Source of the DNA: Umbelopsis isabellina
Taxonomy: Eukaryota > Mucoromycota > Umbelopsidomycetes > Umbelopsidales > Umbelopsidaceae
Assembly (NCBI GenBank): GCA_016758905.1
Contig: JAEPQZ010000005.1
Coordinates: 1,116,001-1,180,000, forward strand
Direction: 5' to 3'
DNA length: 64,000 nucleotides
Shown: positions 58,958 to 64,000 of the stretch, one piece after another
Numbering within the stretch: the stretch's first letter is position 1
Layout of the letters: each line of letters opens with the position of its first letter
Translations under genes and position numbers: made by a program
Notes under the pieces: generated by a model
The model's database searches: none
Told to the model about the DNA's origin: nothing
Seen by the model: only the letters and a program-made list of their open reading frames with translations

Positions 58958-61900
58958 CTAGAGTCGCACCGCCGTAACTTGTGTTTTGCGTATTGGATGT
59001 CTCTGGACATTGAATAAGCTCCACAAATCAGGCCGAGTCTCAGCAATTCTTTCAATGTGCACATCTTTCACGCTAGCATCAATGATCAATTGTTTTGCTC
59101 GGTGTTGTTCTGACATAGCATTCAGTATATATTCCAGCTCAACAGTGCTACTGATCACCATGTTATGTGTTAATATTAAGTGGGCAAAATGCTGCGTCCA
59201 CAACGCTAGGTCGTATATTTCTGCTTCAATTCCACAATCACTCATTCTCAAGCGTTCAAGAAATAATGGTTCTTCTTCATACGAACTGTGTGTCATGTTT
59301 TTCATCCCTGTAATGGCTACGTCTTAGCTTGGGTCTTAACAATAATGATCGTCGTCACTCTATTTTAGCAAATACCTGTTCCTTCGATTTTGTTTCCTGT
59401 CAAATTCACTTCCTTTATGCTGCTACTATTTTTTAAAGCCTGGGAGACCGCATTCATATCTATCATAAATCGTTAAAATTATCAATTTCATTAGAGTAAA
59501 CAATTAGATGGCTGTACACTTACGACTACTATTGATTCCACAATACGCCAGATCCAATGTTATTAGACATTGAGATGCGTTTAAGACTTCGCAAAGGCTA
59601 CTAATTGCTGAATCATGCAGCTTGGTATTACTGATATCCAACGTCTGCACACTGGCAGCAAAAAAGATAAGTGTTAGTTAATTTTTATCAATTCGTAACT
59701 TATTTCTCGAAACCGTCAATTACTTTTTGATGTTGCAAAGAAGATTGCCCGGAAATGTTACAATCTGCTTTGAGATACGAGGCATGCTCAATTGGCGCAC
59801 GTCAGGAATTTGTCCCAACAGAGCAAGGAATGATTCTAGTGTATGCTGCTTCATACAGTTATCACCGAGGCTGATAATCAATCCAGATCTTCGAGCTGAA
59901 ATGAAAAAAGTGTCAATTTGAGATCTCTAATATGGTACATATGTAATAAGTAAAAAGAGCGTACCTGATAATTCAACTGAGCTCGCATTATCTACAACAC
60001 TGCTATGCATTATCGCCATGTCATCAAGGTCACAATTCTCCAAGCTCAATTTCGCCAACATAGGAAACCGGGTGGCCAATGCGGGTAACAATTGTACCGC
60101 ACCATATCCAATAGGATTATGTGACAAATCCAGTTCTTGCATACATGTGGGAAGGGCTATCAGCAAAATCTTTACAGATTCGGCACCGATGTTGTTACAG
60201 GCTAAATTCAGATTCTCAAGGTTGGGCATAATACGATTAGGTCGATCATCATCAGCAGAAAACAGCGTCCTAATGCCTGTATCGTCTATAAATTTGATGG
60301 AATTGGGTTGATTTGCGAACAGTTTACTATCAGATGGAGCATGGTTTACCTATTGAGTTTCCTGAAAGATCAAGATGCTTGATAGTTTCCGAAAATGATA
60401 ACGTATCAGCTAATGGTTTGACATCGCTAGCAGAGAGTCCTGAAAGAGATACAATGGTCAGAGATTCATAACATATTGCTCTGAAAATTCTTATTAGGAT
60501 CCTTTACCTAATCCAAATAATGATATGCTACTAGGTTTACTTGTAGTCAATAGTTTTATTATATCTTCATCGCAAGGAGAGCCATGCCTCTGGCAGGCAT
60601 TCACGTAAAGGTCGCTGAAAGATCTGGGTTCATAATCTGATACAAGATGTGGTTAGAATGAAATTATATTTCAATCAGCATTAAAATCTACTTACCTTCC
60701 ACAAAAGCTGATACATTTGCCAGATTGTCTGAGAATATGTGTGAAAGAACATCTCCAGGAAACAGTCTAGCTCCTCTGCTTTCCATATGGCTAATGCGAG
60801 GCTAATCAAAGATTGAAACTTTAAACAAGCAGCTCAGACAGATCATCATGATTGATAGGAGACTAACCAGCTCGCCAAATAGTATCCAACATCTGTTTGG
60901 TACTTCGTCCATTAACCATTGTACAGTGTTATTATTGTCGCTCCAAGGTACGAGTAGCTTTCGTTCATGAGTGACCGATATAACTCTAACTTCAATAACC
61001 TTTGATTTATGTGATTTAATCTGTAAGCTTATATAACCAACAATCCTTGTTATATCTCTGGGGACTTACTATTGATGGTCCAGCGTGATCATTCGAGTTT
61101 TCTGTAACATTTGAAATCTCTGGAAGTGAGTGCCTTGCAATTTTTGAAGGCTGTTCCAAAGAAGAATCCTCCTCATCAGATGAAAAACTCTCTGTACTGG
61201 GTCGCTGAATACAGACATATCAGTCATATGATACTTGGTATCGACATTCGATTGTGTATCGTACCTTTGACGTTCCTTGCATTCGAGCAATATCCTGGTA
61301 TTCGCTCTGCCACTTCAGACACTCTTCAGGCATGCAGTAGTAATCATGGATGCGTAACAGGTTCTTGACGATCTTGAGTTTCTTGTTTCGCAACTCATCT
61401 GCCTCTTCCATGGCACTGGCATTTTCTAATAAAGCCCAGGCAGTAAGAAAAGGTTCAACTAGCTCACTTAGAGACTGAAAGAATTGAGAATAAGCATCCT
61501 GGATTTCGTAACGAGGCAACGTTTGGATACATACGGATTTCTTCATCTTCCATAGCAAGTCTCCTCTTATGAGATTACACTCAAATTTTAATTTGAGCGT
61601 TATCAAATCATTTGTCTGTTGTTGTTTTAAGCACGACATACAATCACTCAAAGCTTTTATAGCTTTGGCATACATAGATACTTGTTCATAAACCTTAGCT
61701 ATGGAGTGGTCAGAGAAACAGTATTAAAAGCAATAGATAAAAGCATGAGCTTACCCAGTGACATATATTGATGGGCACTATTGATATTGCCTGATGTGAC
61801 AGCTAGTGCATGTTGTGCTTGTCTCGTCGTAGTTCTCACTGCCTCTAATTGTTCAATCAGCTCGGTCTAAATTGTACGTTAATATCGGCCGTACATGTAC

Positions 61901-63223
61901 ATTTTCAATTACAAAAATACATACTGCGTATGTTTGATCGTTTGCCAGTGCTATATCATTGTCAGTAAAGGGTAATCACAATCTGATTTAGCAGTCGAGT
62001 GATCTCTAACCTTCAATATCATTCTCAATTTCCAGAGATTTCTCGTCCTTGCCCATCTCAAGATAGGTAACAGCTGCATGTAACTAGGAATTAGCAAACA
62101 TTATTGGATATAGGCGGGTACCATTGTAAATCCTTTACCAATATCATAAAGGCACAGTAGCTCTGTTGCTTGAGAATTGTCCAGTTGAGCCAGTTTCAAT
62201 TCATGGAATTGGCATTCCAAAGCCTTTTCAAACTTGTCCTGCATCTTGTACATATTACCTAGCTCCCACCATGCGTTTCTCTCGCTATCCAAATCCATCA
62301 ACAGACGAGCTTGCTCGATTGCTTCTCTCAGGAGTTTATCAGCCAACTCCAGATCACCGTATATTTTACATTCCACCACCCCGAGATTGAAGATATTGGC
62401 TCTCACTAAATCTTTTAGTTCTTCCGTATCCTCGTAATTCGCTTTTTCTGCGAATGACAGTTAGCGCTTTTATATCAATAAGTAAAAATGTATATATATA
62501 TTTCCTTGGTACCTTGTATAGCAAGCAATGCTTCTCTTTCCAATTGATAATATTGTTTTGCGTTTTGAAAATCATCAACTATGCAAAAAGTTTCATCGGC
62601 TCTTCAGGGAAATGTCAGTTTTAGATCAGCATTGCAATATTTCAAAATGGCTTACCCTCGATTGAAGTAGATGTCTGCAAAGTTTTTGAACAGCTCTTGC
62701 CTAACAATGTGGTCATCCGAACGGAATTTCTGCACTAATGACTCTTGTTGCTGACATGATCGGAGAGCCTCAGGGTATTTTTGCAATCTATTTGGATTGG
62801 TCATTTGCCTACAATCAACTTATTGATATTGAATACAAACTTACTTTTGCAAACATTTAATACTGATGTATTTGACGCTAAGATATAGGGATTTAGTACT
62901 CGAGTAAGTCGTTCATCATGTTTTCTGTTGGTGTACCTGAGAAGCTCTTTATACTGATCCGGACTATCATAAAAGCACGCCGCCTCGTTACAGTAATCCA
63001 AAGCTTTTGTGAGTGACTTTTTCTGAATCTCGAGGTCTTCTTCCAGGGCTGCTAGTTCGTCGCTTTGGTCCAGCAAAGTTTCGGCGAGTTGTCTGGCGGT
63101 TTCAGCTGCTTTCAGGTAATTTCCCTTTATCTTGAGCGAGTTATATACACGCCTTTGTTGCTTTATCTCGGCTTCAAAAGGAAGTTCATTCTTGAATCCT
63201 ATGGCATACGTTACTTTGCCCAT
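58958..63223 (-). CDS. TONSL: TONSL/TONSOKU-like replication-repair protein (TPR-Ubl-LRR)
   Basis: About 19 exons from ATG 63223, the first six being 63223-62937, 62877-62845, 62808-62656, 62601-62513, 62447-62122, 62083-62011. Total is about 1065 residues. Residues ~1-510 are TPR helices (SDELAALEEDLEIQKKSLTK, LDSERNAWWELGNMYKMQDK, FEKALECQFHELKLAQLDN, LHAAVTYLEMGKDEKSLEIE). A short acidic Ser-rich linker (STESFSSDEEDSSLEQ) follows. A ubiquitin-like region (~557-642) matches TONSL: IEVRVISVTHERKLLVPWS, NNTVQWLMDEVPNRCW, FGELPRISHMESRGARLFPG. C-terminal LRRs follow (~660-1065; IKHLDLSGNSI, LENLNLACNNIGAESV, MQELDLSHNPIGYGAVQ). In animals and plants these proteins recognise newly replicated chromatin and support recombination at forks. 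No ankyrin repeats were seen. A 60-nt GTATGT...TTTCAG stretch (61534-61475) could be intron or coding. Confidence 0.88.
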
Positions 63224-63352
63224 GAGCGTTGATACTCAATTGCGCGAAAGTGCCTGGTCAAAAAAAAAAAGTTGGTGCGCTTTTCCCCGCCAAATTTCTA
63301 GTTACACGCGCGTCTCGATTAACACTCGAATGTCCGTTCCTTCGACTATAAA
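63224..63352. promoter_or_regulatory. Very short bidirectional promoter, TONSL / dynactin p24
   Basis: Only 129 bp separate the two divergent start codons. It contains a poly-A tract at about 63260-63270 and a GC-rich CACGCGCGTC element near 63304-63314. Confidence 0.5.
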
Positions 63353-64000
63353 ATGGATGAACACGGTTTTGGCGATCGTATTTGGAGACTAGAGCGACTA
63401 CTAGAAGATTTGCCTTCAAAGGAAACTGTGGAGGGAGATGAGCCTTTAGAGACTATGGCACTATACAACAGGCTGTATAACTTACAAGATGCACTGGATA
63501 ATTGTTTAGCGGATGACACGGCTCTGCGGACATTCATAGAGAGATGTATGATATTCTTTGGAGTGTTTCAAAGTTAGGGATACTGTTGACCAAATGTCCC
63601 AATAACAGATGGTAAATATGAAAAACTGCTGAATCCATCGTCTACGTCGTTTGCTGTGGAAGAGGAATTATTAGATTCGACAACCAAGAAGGAACTTATC
63701 CTCGCCGCCAGTAGCGACTTGGAGGCATTTGCCACTCAAATCAAACAAATCCAATCACTGGAGCATGTAGTAGAAAGCTCTGATATATCTGGTGAGTTTT
63801 CAAATAGACAAAGCATTACTTGCCCTTGACGTCTGAGAGCTAACATTTGTCCTGTCATTCTGTCTTAGATGTTGATGAATTGGCGGTACAGTTGCGCCCT
63901 TTGGTTTCACAGCACCGCCTGCAAAGCCAAGAGGCAGCACAGACGTCCAAGCAACTTACCCAACTCATGGGAAATTATAATTCAATTGTATCCTTTTTTG
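63353..64000 (+). CDS. DCTN3: Dynactin subunit 3 (p24), 3' end outside window
   Basis: Exons 63353-63545, 63609-63791 and 63869 onward; the gene is cut by the window edge. The start (MDEHGFGDRIWRLERLLEDL) gives the N-terminal helix of p24 (RLxxLExRV-like). The remainder follows dynactin p22/24: YGKYEKLLNPSSTSFAVEEE, KKELILAASSDLEAFATQIK, LEHVVESSDISDVDELAVQL, SQEAAQTSKQLTQLMGNYNS. p24 is a helical component of the dynactin shoulder that activates dynein. The last visible bases may be an intron donor (see findings). Single-family identification of a coiled protein is less secure than for enzymes. Confidence 0.72.

Noticed and set aside
1-64000. CRISPR arrays, prokaryotic operons or an integrated element
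   Set aside because: No spaced direct repeats, no intronless prokaryote-like gene run, no integrase or terminal repeats; gene structures are eukaryotic throughout.

Overview
The window reads as nuclear DNA of an early-diverging fungus, most likely Mucoromycota (Mucorales-like). The evidence is AT-rich DNA, dense genes with many short introns (roughly 45-160 nt, GTAAGT-type donors, CTAAC-like branch sites), and fungal kinetochore, nuclear-pore and GPI-anchor genes. The species cannot be named. No CRISPR array, prokaryotic operon, intact transposon, rRNA or convincing tRNA was seen.

Layout: 0-4.7 kb holds an F-box/LRR protein (-), a GPI-anchored-type Ser/Ala-rich secreted protein (+) and a doubtful small ORF. 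4.7-9.5 kb holds the inner-kinetochore protein CENP-T (-), head-to-head with the splicing factor CWC22 (+). 9.9-16 kb holds an APC-family permease (+), an EF-hand protein (-) and a mitochondrial DEAD-box helicase (+). 16-25 kb holds ubinuclein/Hpc2 (-), mitofusin Fzo1 (+) and PIG-U/Gab1 (-). 24.5-27.7 kb is a 3.2 kb gene-poor stretch before a C2H2 regulator (+). 29-33 kb holds a long Spc19 (DASH) homologue, a methyltransferase and a glutaredoxin (all +). 33-37.4 kb holds an unknown Cys/Trp-tailed protein (-) and an HSL-type lipase (-). 37.5-41.6 kb holds ORC4 (+), a broken or unresolved gene (-) and a Gfd2/YDR514C-type DEDDh exonuclease (+). 42-47.2 kb holds Pom33/TMEM33, GCLM and a NIPA-type transporter (all -). 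47.7-52.2 kb holds importin-beta (+) and the 25-residue ribosomal protein eL41 (+). 53-58.7 kb holds the INO80 ATPase (+). 59-63.2 kb holds a TONSL/TONSOKU homologue (-), and dynactin p24 (+) runs off the right edge.

These are mostly housekeeping genes with no single shared pathway. Several concern chromatin and chromosome segregation: CENP-T, Spc19, ORC4, ubinuclein, INO80 and TONSL. I assembled exon-intron structures by hand, requiring GT-AG borders (GC-AG once), reading-frame continuity (coding lengths divisible by three) and family-like protein sequence.

Best leads: (1) a fungal TONSL/TONSOKU with TPR, ubiquitin-like and LRR regions but no ankyrin module; (2) a CENP-T with three copies of a [N/S/T]PS[E/D]-L motif in its disordered N-terminus; (3) an Spc19 homologue carrying a large C-terminal extension; (4) an eL41 gene whose start codon is split by an intron; (5) a possible U12-type 5' splice site in the dynactin p24 gene at the edge of the window.
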